A stretch of 27,729 nt of DNA from NCBI GenBank assembly GCA_002436085.1, contig DIXT01000017.1:1-27729 (forward strand), written 5' to 3'. How positions within the stretch are numbered: position 1 is the first letter of the stretch; each line of letters opens with the position of its first letter. A program made the translations under genes and the position numbers. Positions 1 through 10,353 of the stretch are shown here, piece by piece. The notes under the pieces are model-generated. The model made no database searches, had not been told where the DNA came from, and saw only the letters and a program-made list of their open reading frames with translations. This DNA comes from Anaerolineaceae bacterium UBA6073 (lineage in GTDB: Bacteria > Chloroflexota > Anaerolineae > Anaerolineales > Anaerolineaceae).

Positions 1-8
1 GTGCACAC

Positions 9-73
9 GAGACACGGCGATCCTGACTGCGAGACGGTCTTTTGACCGAATGACGAACGATCTGCCGTGTCTC
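9..73. repeat. Imperfect palindrome at left edge of window
   Basis: A 10-bp inverted repeat (GAGACACGGC at 9-18 and GCCGTGTCTC at 64-73) encloses a smaller hairpin, CGGTC-TTTT-GACCG, at about 34-47. The nested stems resemble the other palindromic repeats in this window. No coding function is apparent. Confidence 0.5.
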
Positions 74-147
74 TTTGATTCTATTCCATCATACTAATGA
101 CGAATCAGAAATCTTCGCGTGGCACGACGTGATACCCCTGCTGGTCG

Positions 148-283
148 GGGGGGAGATTGCTTCAGTCGCTGGCGCTCCTTGCTCCGCACGCAAGCAGTCG
201 CAATGGCAAACCGAGTGTCATCCTGAGGAACGAAGGATCTGTCCTTTTGCTGATCAGATGCTCCGCCTGCGGCTCAGAATGAC
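148..283. repeat. Mosaic dispersed repeat including a 67-bp palindromic element
   Basis: Positions 217-283 form a near-palindromic element with imperfect 11-bp terminal inverted repeats (GTCATCCTGAG and CTCAGAATGAC) and an inner inverted pair around AGATC/GATCT-type sequence. The same element occurs at 27395-27460 in inverted orientation. The preceding stretch, 148-216, also matches 27331-27389 inverted. The rest of 1-356 holds no convincing gene: a reading frame at 75-344 has repeat-derived composition and no recognisable domain. Confidence 0.6.
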
Positions 284-356
284 AAAAGGGGAGATCGGCG
301 AGAGCTTAGCGCTTCGACTTGTACCCTTTAAGGTATCGCGATGACGGGAGGCAGCC

Positions 357-1130
357 CTACAGCCGCAAGTCCCGCAGCTTTTCCAGCGCGGCAAAATCGG
401 TCATATCCATCTTCAGCGGGGTGATGGACACAAAGCCTTCCTGCAGCGCGCCGTAGTCCGTGCCGTCTTCCTTCACGCCCGAAGGCGGGTCGCCGGCAAT
501 CCAGTAGTAGGGCCTGCCGCGCGGGTCCAGGCGCTTCTCGAGCACGTCCCGGTAGATGCGCACACCCTGGCGGGTGAGCATCACGCCGGCGTAATCCCCT
601 TGCGGGCGGTAAGGCAGGTTAATGTTGAAAATTGGCGCAAGTTGTTTACCGTTGGCTTCGGGCAGCAGCTGCCAGACCAGGCGCGCGGCTGTCTCCGCCG
701 CGGAACGAAAATCCAGCGGACCTTCGTGGTATTCCGGCGCGTCCAGCGAGACGGCAAAGCCTGGTTTTCCCCAAATCGAAGCTTCCATCGCGGCGGTGAC
801 CGTGCCGGAGTAAGTAACGTCCAGCCCGATGTTCGCGTTCGGGTTGATGCCGGAGACGACCAGGTCAAAACCGCTTTCCAGCGCGCCCATCATGGCCAGC
901 GCCACGCAGTCGGAAGGCGCGCCGTCAGACTTCCAGGCCTGGGAGCCGTCCGCGAGGGTGGTGGCGGAGAGCCTGAGCGGGCGGTGCATGGTTTTGACGT
1001 GCCCGGAGGCCGACCAGTTGTGGTCCGGGGCGAGCACGGTAATCTCCGCGTCCAGCCCGCGCAGCGCCTGGGCTAAGGCAAGCAGCCCGGGGGCGGTAAC
1101 GCCGTCGTCATTGGTAACCAGAATTTTCAT
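357..1130 (-). CDS. surE: 5'/3'-nucleotidase SurE
   Basis: SurE is a metal-dependent survival protein phosphatase that removes phosphate from nucleoside 5'- and 3'-monophosphates in the cytoplasm. The 257-residue protein begins MKILVTNDDGV, with the paired metal-binding aspartates of the family. It also carries the SGINPNANIGLDVTYSGTV block (around residues 93-112), which supplies the conserved Asn and the Ser/Gly-rich active-site loop. Length is normal for SurE. The ATG at 1130 follows GGAGGAATGC, a strong ribosome binding site. The gene starts 16 bp after the secA stop, so the two are probably co-transcribed. No clear rho-independent terminator is visible just downstream; repeats follow. 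Confidence 0.95.
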   Translation of the reverse strand: MKILVTNDDGVTAPGLLALAQALRGLDAEITVLAPDHNWSASGHVKTMHRPLRLSATTLADGSQAWKSDGAPSDCVALAMMGALESGFDLVVSGINPNANIGLDVTYSGTVTAAMEASIWGKPGFAVSLDAPEYHEGPLDFRSAAETAARLVWQLLPEANGKQLAPIFNINLPYRPQGDYAGVMLTRQGVRIYRDVLEKRLDPRGRPYYWIAGDPPSGVKEDGTDYGALQEGFVSITPLKMDMTDFAALEKLRDLRL

Positions 1131-1146
1131 GCATTCCTCCGCGGGA

Positions 1147-5163
<4,017 letters not shown>

Positions 5164-5501
5164 AAAGCTGAGTGTCCTTTGATGTATTCTGGCGGGTTTT
5201 GATGCCAAATTTTTATTATAGCACAGGGGTTTTGCCGGAAAATCGGACGTAAAGGGACGGGGATGGACGCATGGTTCGCGTTTGGCTTTGACGTTCGCGA
5301 AGGTCCTCGGAGTGCGAAGCCTCCCCGTTGGGTAACGAACGAAATGCCTGAGAAAAGGACGTGCGAGACGGCCTGGCGGCAATGAGCGGTGAGTAGAGAC
5401 TTTTGTCATTCTGAGCCGGAGGCGAAGAATCTTTGCGATAACGAGACAGCGTTCGCGAAGGTCTCCTGACCGAGCGAAATGATAGACCGAAGGACTCCGG
5501 A
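5164..5501. other. Non-coding stretch upstream of secA with repeat fragments
   Basis: Apart from the secA promoter, this stretch holds repeat debris. GTTCGCGAAGGTC occurs twice, near 5292 and 5452. A partial dispersed element starts at 5405 (GTCATTCTGAGCCGGAGGCG) and resembles those at 217-283, 8650-8710 and 27395-27460. A GGTCTCCTGACC motif near 5460 resembles the REP-like units further right. I see no gene. Confidence 0.5.
5215..5223 (-). promoter_or_regulatory. Probable secA promoter (extended -10)
   Basis: On the minus strand the sequence reads TG-C-TATAAT, an extended -10 element, about 52 bases before the secA ATG. No good -35 is seen, which is usual for extended -10 promoters. It lies between the repeats and secA and supports the start at 5163. 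A modest AAAGGA ribosome binding site lies 11 bases before the ATG. Confidence 0.5.
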
Positions 5502-5781
5502 AAGTGGATTGTGGGGCGTTTGGAGACCTGACGGTCAGATTCCGCGCACGGTCTGGAGACCGGCGCGATCAGAGGTGGATTGTGGGGCGTTCGGAGACCT
5601 GACGGTCGTCTTGCGCGCTCGATCTGGAGACCGGCGCGATCAGAGGTGGATTGCAGGCGTTTGGAGACCTGACGGTCAGATACCGCGCACGGTCAGGAGA
5701 CCGGCGCGATCAGAGGTGGATTGCAGGCGTTTGGAGATCTGACGGTCAGATGCCGCGCACGGTCAGGAGACCGGCGCGATC
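5502..5781. repeat. Tandem array of four REP-like hairpin units (70-71 bp period)
   Basis: Four copies of a 49-bp core lie at 5522-5570, 5593-5641, 5663-5711 and 5733-5781. Each begins GGAGACC (GGAGATC in the last) and ends CCGGCGCGATC. They are separated by about 21 bp of near-identical spacer (AGAGGTGGATTG followed by a GGCGT-type end). Each core can fold into a short GACC/GGTC hairpin and a longer stem, CGCGC-x-CGGTCT paired with AGACCGGCGCG, in which one unpaired base (x) is kept but varies. The same core flanks the transposase gene at 7809-8381. Confidence 0.85.
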
Positions 5782-5809
5782 AAAGTTGAAGCAGCTTTAT
5801 CCATCTGTT

Positions 5810-6559
5810 TCAGCCTGACTGAATACTAGAGAGGACGATGATTTCAAAGGCCAAGTAGACTGTGGGATCTGGATCCAGCATATGCCAATCTTTTAGCAAA
5901 ACACTGACGCTTTGCCCTACTCCCAGGTAAGTGGCGTTTATGGGTTGGTAGCCAAAGGCAGTTTCCTGCCAAATTAAGGCTGAGTTCTGGATAGAAAATG
6001 AAGCCTCTTCCACATCAGGGTAATTGGGCGATGAAGTTACGGAGATATTTATTTTGTAGAGAGGATAATCTAAGCTTGGCTCAATTATTGAAGTAATCAC
6101 GCCTTCAAATTTGGGGTCGAGAAATGTAGAAACTGGCTGTAGACTGACTAGTGGATCGGGTGAAGTGATGACAATCTTGGAAATTGTAGACTGCCACGGA
6201 TAGGATTCCAGTATTTCAGTCACAGATATTTCTGCGGTTTGGCCTACTGCCAAATCGTCACTGCTGGCTTCTTCCTCTTGACCATTGATAGAGAACAAAA
6301 ATTCGCAATCATCGGCGAAAGAAACCCTGCCTACGTTACTGATATGCTTTCCTCCTTCCACAATTTCCCCAAAATCAATGACGGTTTTGCCGTTTTTATA
6401 CCTTTCAACGTAAAGGATCACGCCCTTCATCAGCGTTCTGTCTGTTTGTGTTCCTGTTGGCTTAGTCTGTGAAGCATTATTGAGCTGACAGCTAACAAGA
6501 ACGAAAATTAGAAATAATGCGGTTAGCCATAATCTAGAGGGTAATTTCTTTTCAGACAT
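5810..6559 (-). CDS. Putative lipoprotein with DUF3221-like domain (paralogue 2)
   Basis: This is a 249-residue protein of unknown function. It starts with a basic N-region and hydrophobic core, then lipobox LVSC with Cys24 as the predicted lipidation site, so it is probably anchored on the outer face of the membrane. The segment VGQTAEISVTEILESYPWQS followed by KIVIT resembles the DUF3221 (YobA-like) signature, in which ESYPxQA precedes a beta strand. A second similar beta-rich half follows, ending in LGVGQSVSVLLKD and EIIVL. It is clearly homologous to the neighbour at 6568-7287, which starts 8 bp upstream in the same operon. AAAGGAAACC precedes the ATG. Composition is visibly more AT-rich than the flanking genes, which may indicate acquisition. 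The domain match is from memory of the family pattern. Confidence 0.8.
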   Translation of the reverse strand: MSEKKLPSRLWLTALFLIFVLVSCQLNNASQTKPTGTQTDRTLMKGVILYVERYKNGKTVIDFGEIVEGGKHISNVGRVSFADDCEFLFSINGQEEEASSDDLAVGQTAEISVTEILESYPWQSTISKIVITSPDPLVSLQPVSTFLDPKFEGVITSIIEPSLDYPLYKINISVTSSPNYPDVEEASFSIQNSALIWQETAFGYQPINATYLGVGQSVSVLLKDWHMLDPDPTVYLAFEIIVLSSIQSG

Positions 6560-6567
6560 GGTTTCCT

Positions 6568-7287
6568 TTATTCTTCATTCAGAAGAACGATTATTTCGCT
6601 AGCGATTCCATCCAAGCGTTGATCTTTTAGTAAAACGCTAATTTTCTGGCCTAATACCAATGCGTCCCGCGAGATGAGCTCATAACCAGAGGCAGTTTCT
6701 TCCCAAAGCAACGCTTGACGGTCAAGTGCGACCGTTTCTTCCTTGAGCTCCGGATATTTGGGCGCGGACGTGATTTCTAAGGTGATCATTAAGCTGTGAA
6801 AGGGCTCGGTCTGCTCATGGGTTGCGGTGATAATACCTTCAAAGTCTGGAGCAAGCACAAGGGAAAGCGGTCTGAGGCTCTTTTTCGGATCTGGGGATGT
6901 AATGATGACTTTGGTTGCGGTTGCCTGCCAAGGGTAGGATTCCAGAATTTCGGGTACAAAGATTTCTGCCATTTGACCGACAGCTAAATCCTCAAGGCTT
7001 GCCTCTTCCTCCTCACCATCAAGCCTCTTCAAGATTTCACAATCCTCGGGAATGTGAACGAAACCATAGCCAATCATGCCTTCAGCTGGATCTTTGATTT
7101 CGCCGAAATGAATTACAGCATCGCCCTTTTTTAACTTCTCAAAGTAAAGGATCGCTCCTTGCATGTGGAAGCCATTGATTATTGTTTCTGTTGGAGTAGG
7201 CTGAGGTGGACTAATCGGCTGGCAACTTGTTATTATTACGCAAAGCAGAACTGTTATAAAGAATGCAATTTTCTTATACGGGTTCAT
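6568..7287 (-). CDS. Putative lipoprotein with DUF3221-like domain (paralogue 1)
   Basis: This is the first gene of a two-gene paralogous lipoprotein operon, of unknown function. The start MNPYKKIAFF (ATG at 7287) is preferred because it gives a standard signal peptide with lipobox ITSC (Cys22), and because a good promoter overlaps the alternative start at 7317. The mature part contains VGQMAEIFVPEILESYPWQA followed by KVIIT, the ESYPxQA pattern of DUF3221/YobA-like proteins, then a second beta-rich half ending EIIVLLNEE. Along its whole length it aligns by eye with the downstream protein (shared ESYPWQ, ITSPDP, SVLLKD), so the pair arose by tandem duplication. Its AT-rich composition contrasts with secA and kamA on either side. 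Confidence 0.8.
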   Translation of the reverse strand: MNPYKKIAFFITVLLCVIITSCQPISPPQPTPTETIINGFHMQGAILYFEKLKKGDAVIHFGEIKDPAEGMIGYGFVHIPEDCEILKRLDGEEEEASLEDLAVGQMAEIFVPEILESYPWQATATKVIITSPDPKKSLRPLSLVLAPDFEGIITATHEQTEPFHSLMITLEITSAPKYPELKEETVALDRQALLWEETASGYELISRDALVLGQKISVLLKDQRLDGIASEIIVLLNEE

Positions 7288-7305
7288 CTTCACTTCTCTA
7301 TTATC

Positions 7306-7333
7306 AGTATATGCCATTTTCCCTTAAAAACAA
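7306..7333 (-). promoter_or_regulatory. Candidate promoter of the lipoprotein operon
   Basis: On the minus strand TTGTTT (7333-7328) and TATACT (7311-7306) are separated by 16 bases. The -10 box ends 18 bases before the ATG at 7287, leaving room for a short leader containing GAAGTG. The -35 overlaps the T-tract of the preceding dnaN terminator. Confidence 0.45.
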
Positions 7334-7358
7334 AACACCGGAAGGGTGAGCTTCCGGC
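7322..7358 (-). terminator. Rho-independent terminator downstream of the dnaN remnant
   Basis: On the minus strand CCGGAAG-CTCACC-CTTCCGG forms a 7-bp stem, followed by TGTTTTGTTTTT. It starts about 25 bases after the dnaN stop codon, as expected of the original dnaN terminator. Confidence 0.75.
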
Positions 7359-7382
7359 GTCTGAGAATGTATGCTGTTGCGC

Positions 7383-7755
7383 CTAACGCTGCAAGTTCAT
7401 CGGCATGATGATGTGCTGGAAGCTCTCATCACCCACTGGCCGGATCATCGCTGGCGAATTGGCGGCATTGGTCTCCAAAACCACGTTGGGGGTCTTAATC
7501 ACTTCGAGCACCTCGCGTAGGAAGCGCACATTGAAGGCAATCAGCAGTGGCGTGCCATCGATGGAGGCGTCCACCATCACCTCGGAGGAGACGGTCTGCT
7601 CGGAGCTGGCAGAGATCTCCAACTGTGAAGGCTTCTCGGCGCCGCTTTCGGGCTGAATATCCAGCCGGGCGATGTAACTACCCTCGCGCGCGATGATCTC
7701 GGTTTGCCGGCAGGCTTTGAGCAGCTCCGCCGTGGAAAGCACGGTGCGGGTCTTT
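7383..7755 (-). pseudogene. dnaN: Truncated dnaN: C-terminal domain III of the DNA polymerase III sliding clamp
   Basis: The translated 3' fragment is recognisable as the last domain of the beta sliding clamp. It reads KTRTVLSTAELLKACRQTE, then AFNVRFLREVLEVIKTPNV (FNxxFLxxVL) and the clamp C-terminus around SFQHIIMPMNL. Only about 124 codons of an expected 370 or so remain. Homology begins at the Lys of KTRTV (7754-7752) and everything upstream is replaced by the GATC end of a REP-like repeat at 7756. The remaining frame has no stop or frameshift and a terminator follows, so the break looks recent. No upstream part of dnaN is found on the far side of the transposase unit, so this is not a simple insertion. 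A GTG at 7742 could start a 119-residue domain III protein, but no ribosome binding site supports it. Confidence 0.85.
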
Positions 7756-7804
7756 GATCGCGCCGGTCTCCCGACCGCGCGCGAAAACTGACCTTTAGGT
7801 CTCC
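7756..7804 (-). repeat. Left REP-like inverted repeat of the RAYT unit
   Basis: This is one 49-bp core, inverted relative to the copies at 8408-8620. Read on the minus strand it runs from GGAGACCTAAAGGTC to GGAGACCGGCGCGATC. The hairpin with a single extra base is retained (CGCGC-G-CGGTC). GATC at 7756-7759 abuts the dnaN remnant, and the inner end lies four bases from the transposase stop codon. Confidence 0.85.
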
Positions 7805-7808
7805 CGGC

Positions 7809-8381
7809 TTACCTATGTCCGTGGCACTCTTCCTCATTTTCTTCCGATTGGATAGGCACAACCGGAACATCCCCAACTTGCTGCTTCAACCAATATCCCG
7901 CCGAGGAATATCGCCAGTGGTCTGGCAGCCGCACATAACCCTTCCTGACTGGATTCTGATGGATGTAGTCCAGCTTCTCTTTCCAGAAATGCTCACTGAG
8001 CAAACCCTCCGCATGCCAGCTGGGCTGCCAAATCTGCCGGTTACGGTCGGCCAGGTCATTTGTGTGGATCACCTTGGCCAGCGTTTCCGGAAGATTGTCG
8101 TCAACATAATCCGCCAATCTTCTGCCAGTATATTTTCGTAAGTCTGATAATGCCTGTTGCAATCGGGTGTTATCAAACATCCTGTCAAACACAATCATAT
8201 GCAGGTGGTTTGGCTTGATCACGTATGCGTTGATTCGCAGCCCCTTTTCCCTGACGCAATACCGCATGCTATCCATAAGGATTTGAGTAGGTTCTGGATT
8301 AATAAAAATTGGCAGCCAATCGATGATGGTGAAGGTGACAAAATAGACATAAACTCCGTCCACAATTTTAAAACGATCCAT
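7809..8381 (-). CDS. REP-associated tyrosine transposase (RAYT, Y1_Tnp / IS200-like)
   Basis: This 190-residue protein belongs to the single-strand-specific HUH/Y1 transposases that act on REP hairpins. Visible features are the metal-binding HUH motif PNHLHMIVF (His59 and His61), the candidate nucleophile Tyr84 in LRKYTG, and the family's C-terminal signature YIHQNPVRKGYV followed by WRYSS (about residues 139-160). Length is typical of RAYTs. It starts at ATG 8381, 27 bp from the flanking repeat. All catalytic residues appear intact, so it may be active. Related repeats at 5522-5781, about 2 kb away, are plausible products of its past activity. Domesticated single-copy RAYTs are known, so mobility cannot be assumed. 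Confidence 0.88.
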   Translation of the reverse strand: MDRFKIVDGVYVYFVTFTIIDWLPIFINPEPTQILMDSMRYCVREKGLRINAYVIKPNHLHMIVFDRMFDNTRLQQALSDLRKYTGRRLADYVDDNLPETLAKVIHTNDLADRNRQIWQPSWHAEGLLSEHFWKEKLDYIHQNPVRKGYVRLPDHWRYSSAGYWLKQQVGDVPVVPIQSEENEEECHGHR

Positions 8382-8407
8382 ATGTTAATTATATGGTGTT
8401 TTTGTCA

Positions 8408-8620
8408 GGAGACCTAACGGTTGTCTTGCGCGCTCGGTCTGGAGACCGGCGCGATCCAAGACTACCTTGCCGTTAATTTGTGGACCTTTGGAGACCTAAC
8501 GTTCGTCTTGCGCGCTCGGTCTGGAGACCGGCGCGATCCGAGACTACCTTGCCGTTAATTTGCGGACCTTTGGAGACCTAACGGTCGTCTTGCGCGCTCG
8601 GTCTGGAGACCGGCGCGATC
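8408..8620. repeat. Tandem array of three REP-like units (82 bp period), right flank of RAYT
   Basis: Cores lie at 8408-8456, 8490-8538 and 8572-8620, all in direct orientation, each from GGAGACCTAACG to GGAGACCGGCGCGATC. The 33-bp spacers (CGAGACTACCTTGCCG, then TTAATTTG and GGACCTTT) differ entirely from the spacers of the 5502-5781 array. Each array therefore expanded locally together with its own flanking DNA. The first core is the inverted partner of 7756-7804. Confidence 0.85.
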
Positions 8621-8649
8621 CGAGAGCCGTTCAGGATGACAAGCACTCT

Positions 8650-8710
8650 GTCATTCTGAACCGCAGGCGAAGAATCTTAGCACTGATAAAGTCATAGCAT
8701 TCAGAATGAC
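8650..8710. repeat. 61-bp MITE-like element with perfect 11-bp terminal inverted repeats
   Basis: GTCATTCTGAA at 8650-8660 pairs perfectly with TTCAGAATGAC at 8700-8710. The inner part (CCGCAGGCGAAGAATCTTAG) is shared with the element at 5405 and partly with those at 217-283 and 27395-27460. The remaining bases up to 8788 carry only a weak TACAAT box at 8753 and the kamA ribosome binding site. Confidence 0.6.
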
Positions 8711-8788
8711 ATACAGTATGTCAGAATGAATCGCATCCTGCATATATTAAGTTACAATTACAGCGATGATTCATCCCAAGGAGGGTTC

Positions 8789-10144
8789 ATGAGCACCACC
8801 CCATTTCCATCCAAACGCGCCCCGGCATACCAAGATATCCCCGATGAGAAATGGAACGACTGGCACTGGCAGCTCAGCCACCGCCTCAATACCATCGAAG
8901 ACTTCGAGGCGCTCTTCCCGCTCACCGAAAGCGAAAAACAAGCGCTCTCCGCCCCCGGGCTGTTCCGGGTGGAGGTGCCCCCTTATTTCGCCTCCCTGAT
9001 TGACCCAGGCAACCCCTTCGACCCCATTCGCCGCCAGGTTATCCCGACCGCCAAAGAGCTGGAAAGCTTTACCGGCATGATGGAGGACTCGCTGGCGGAG
9101 GACATGCACAGCCCGGTGCCCGGCCTGGTACACCGCTACCCCGACCGCGTGTTGATGCTGATTACCAACCAGTGCGCTTCCTACTGCCGCTATTGCACGC
9201 GCGGACGCCTGGTGGGGGACCCGCGCCAGGGTTTCGCGCGCGATTTTGACGCACAGATTGCCTATATCCGCCGCACGCCGCAAATCCGCGACGTGCTTAT
9301 CTCCGGCGGGGACCCGCTGACCCTCTCGCCCGAAAACCTGGAACGCGTGCTGCGCTCCCTGCGGGAAATCCCACACGTGGAGGTCATCCGCATTGGCTCG
9401 CGCGTGCCCGTGTTCCTGCCGCAGCGCGTTACCAGCCAATTGACCGAGCTGCTCGCAAAGTATCACCCGCTCTGGCTGAATATCCACGTCAACCATCCCA
9501 ACGAAATTACCGCCGAACTGGCTGAAGCCTGCGACCGGCTCAGCCGGGCTGGCATCCCGCTGGGGAACCAGTCCGTGCTGCTGGCGGGCGTGAATGACGA
9601 CCCGTACCTCATGCGCCGCCTGGTGCAGGACCTGGCGCGCATCCGCGTGCGCCCGTATTACATCTACCAATGCGACCTGGTGGCAGGCGCCGGGCACTTC
9701 CGCACGCCCATCTCCAAGGGTCTGGAAATTATTGAGGCTTTGCGCGGGCATACCTCCGGCTTCCTCGTCCCGACCTACGTGGTGGATGCCCCGGGCGGCG
9801 GCGGGAAAATCCCGGTCATGCCGAATTATGTGCTCTCCAGCTCACCGGACAAGGTGGTGCTGCGCAACTTTGAAGGCTATATCAGCGCCTACTCCGAGCC
9901 GCTGGATTACCAGCCGCCCGACAAGAGCCTGACGGACCCCTACAAACCGCAAGAGGAAGACCTGCAGGAAGGCGTGCTGGGCTTGCTCACCGGCGGCCAG
10001 ATGAATATCAAACCGGAAGGTTTTGACGCGCTGCACATGCGCGGGGGCGAGCTGCACCGCTTGCGCAAGGACGCTAACAAGTGGAAAGCGCTCGGCATCG
10101 GGCACCAGGAAGCGGACGCCGAAGACCCCCAGGGCGGGGATTAA
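8789..10144 (+). CDS. kamA: Lysine 2,3-aminomutase (radical SAM, PLP-dependent)
   Basis: This enzyme interconverts L-lysine and L-beta-lysine by a radical mechanism using S-adenosylmethionine, a [4Fe-4S] cluster and pyridoxal phosphate. The 451-residue protein has the cluster motif CASYCRYC (Cys129, Cys133, Cys136), the SGGDPL motif (172-177) and the PLP-binding PGGGGK (Lys340). The two aspartates that hold the lysine epsilon-amino group in the clostridial enzyme appear conserved, in YQCDL (Asp296) and VVDAPGG (Asp333); glutamate 2,3-aminomutases carry other residues there. ATG 8789 follows AAGGAGGGTTC and is preferred over an in-frame start at 8726. The gene stands alone: no beta-lysine acetyltransferase (AblB) or other lysine fermentation gene is nearby. 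The role may be lysine catabolism or osmolyte synthesis. Confidence 0.9.
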   Translation: MSTTPFPSKRAPAYQDIPDEKWNDWHWQLSHRLNTIEDFEALFPLTESEKQALSAPGLFRVEVPPYFASLIDPGNPFDPIRRQVIPTAKELESFTGMMEDSLAEDMHSPVPGLVHRYPDRVLMLITNQCASYCRYCTRGRLVGDPRQGFARDFDAQIAYIRRTPQIRDVLISGGDPLTLSPENLERVLRSLREIPHVEVIRIGSRVPVFLPQRVTSQLTELLAKYHPLWLNIHVNHPNEITAELAEACDRLSRAGIPLGNQSVLLAGVNDDPYLMRRLVQDLARIRVRPYYIYQCDLVAGAGHFRTPISKGLEIIEALRGHTSGFLVPTYVVDAPGGGGKIPVMPNYVLSSSPDKVVLRNFEGYISAYSEPLDYQPPDKSLTDPYKPQEEDLQEGVLGLLTGGQMNIKPEGFDALHMRGGELHRLRKDANKWKALGIGHQEADAEDPQGGD

Positions 10145-10185
10145 GCTATACTGCACGGTACTTTCTGACAACCATATTCATTTGA

Positions 10186-10232
10186 CTGCCCGCTATTCCG
10201 GCAATCCTGATAAATATCGGAATATCGGGCAG
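10186..10232 (+). terminator. Imperfect hairpin after kamA, possible terminator
   Basis: CTGCCCG-ct-ATTCCG (10186-10200) pairs with CGGAAT-at-CGGGCAG (10218-10232), giving 13 paired bases with a 2x2 internal loop. It is followed by TTTATCTTT. It lies 42 bp after the kamA stop and ahead of the satD-like promoter, so a terminator role is reasonable. The 17-base loop is long for a standard terminator. Confidence 0.45.
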
Positions 10233-10295
10233 TTTATCTTTGTGACAGCGTTACGGCTTTCAGCGCACGGGCGGCTGGCCAAATTTCCGGTAGTA

Positions 10296-10324
10296 TTGAC
10301 AAATACTTGAAAATCGGGTAGTAT
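10296..10324 (+). promoter_or_regulatory. Sigma70-type promoter for the SatD/DUF3307 pair
   Basis: A perfect TTGACA (10296-10301) and TAGTAT (10319-10324) are 17 bases apart. The start codon at 10354 lies 30 bases downstream. This suggests the pair is transcribed independently of kamA. Confidence 0.65.
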
Positions 10325-10353
10325 AGAGACGTAACCAAGCGTAAGTGAAACTT

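Larger units (their letters stand above)
7756..8456 (-). mobile_element. RAYT unit (REPtron-like) bounded by inverted 49-bp REP-like repeats
   Basis: A single transposase gene sits between two 49-bp repeats in inverted orientation, both with their GATC ends facing outward (7756 and 8456). The whole unit is about 701 bp. This matches the known arrangement of RAYT genes flanked by inverted REP sequences. The right repeat continues into two further copies up to 8620. No target-site duplication is visible: the left flank is dnaN sequence, the right flank is unrelated. Confidence 0.75.

Noticed and set aside
75..344. 89-residue reading frame at the left end
   Set aside because: It lies across dispersed palindromic repeats also found non-coding at the right end, and shows no domain.
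5164..5409. Open frame extending SecA by 82 residues at its N-terminus
   Set aside because: It is Arg/Pro-rich with no SecA similarity, crosses the extended -10 promoter and repeat sequence, and MLKKISSLF is the normal SecA start.
5479..5742. 87-residue reading frame through the REP-like array
   Set aside because: The predicted protein simply repeats every unit of the DNA array; no start signal or family similarity.
5502..5781. CRISPR-like array (49-bp repeats, about 21-bp spacers)
   Set aside because: The spacers are near-identical to each other, which is the opposite of CRISPR spacers; no cas genes are nearby.
7740..8456. Simple insertion of the RAYT unit into an intact dnaN
   Set aside because: The sequence to the right of the element is not the upstream part of dnaN and no target duplication is seen, so a rearrangement or truncation is needed.
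8771..9751. Long antisense reading frame opposite kamA
   Set aside because: It is a shadow of a GC-rich gene; its translation is His/Gln/Val-rich without domains, and the sense strand is a well-recognised enzyme.
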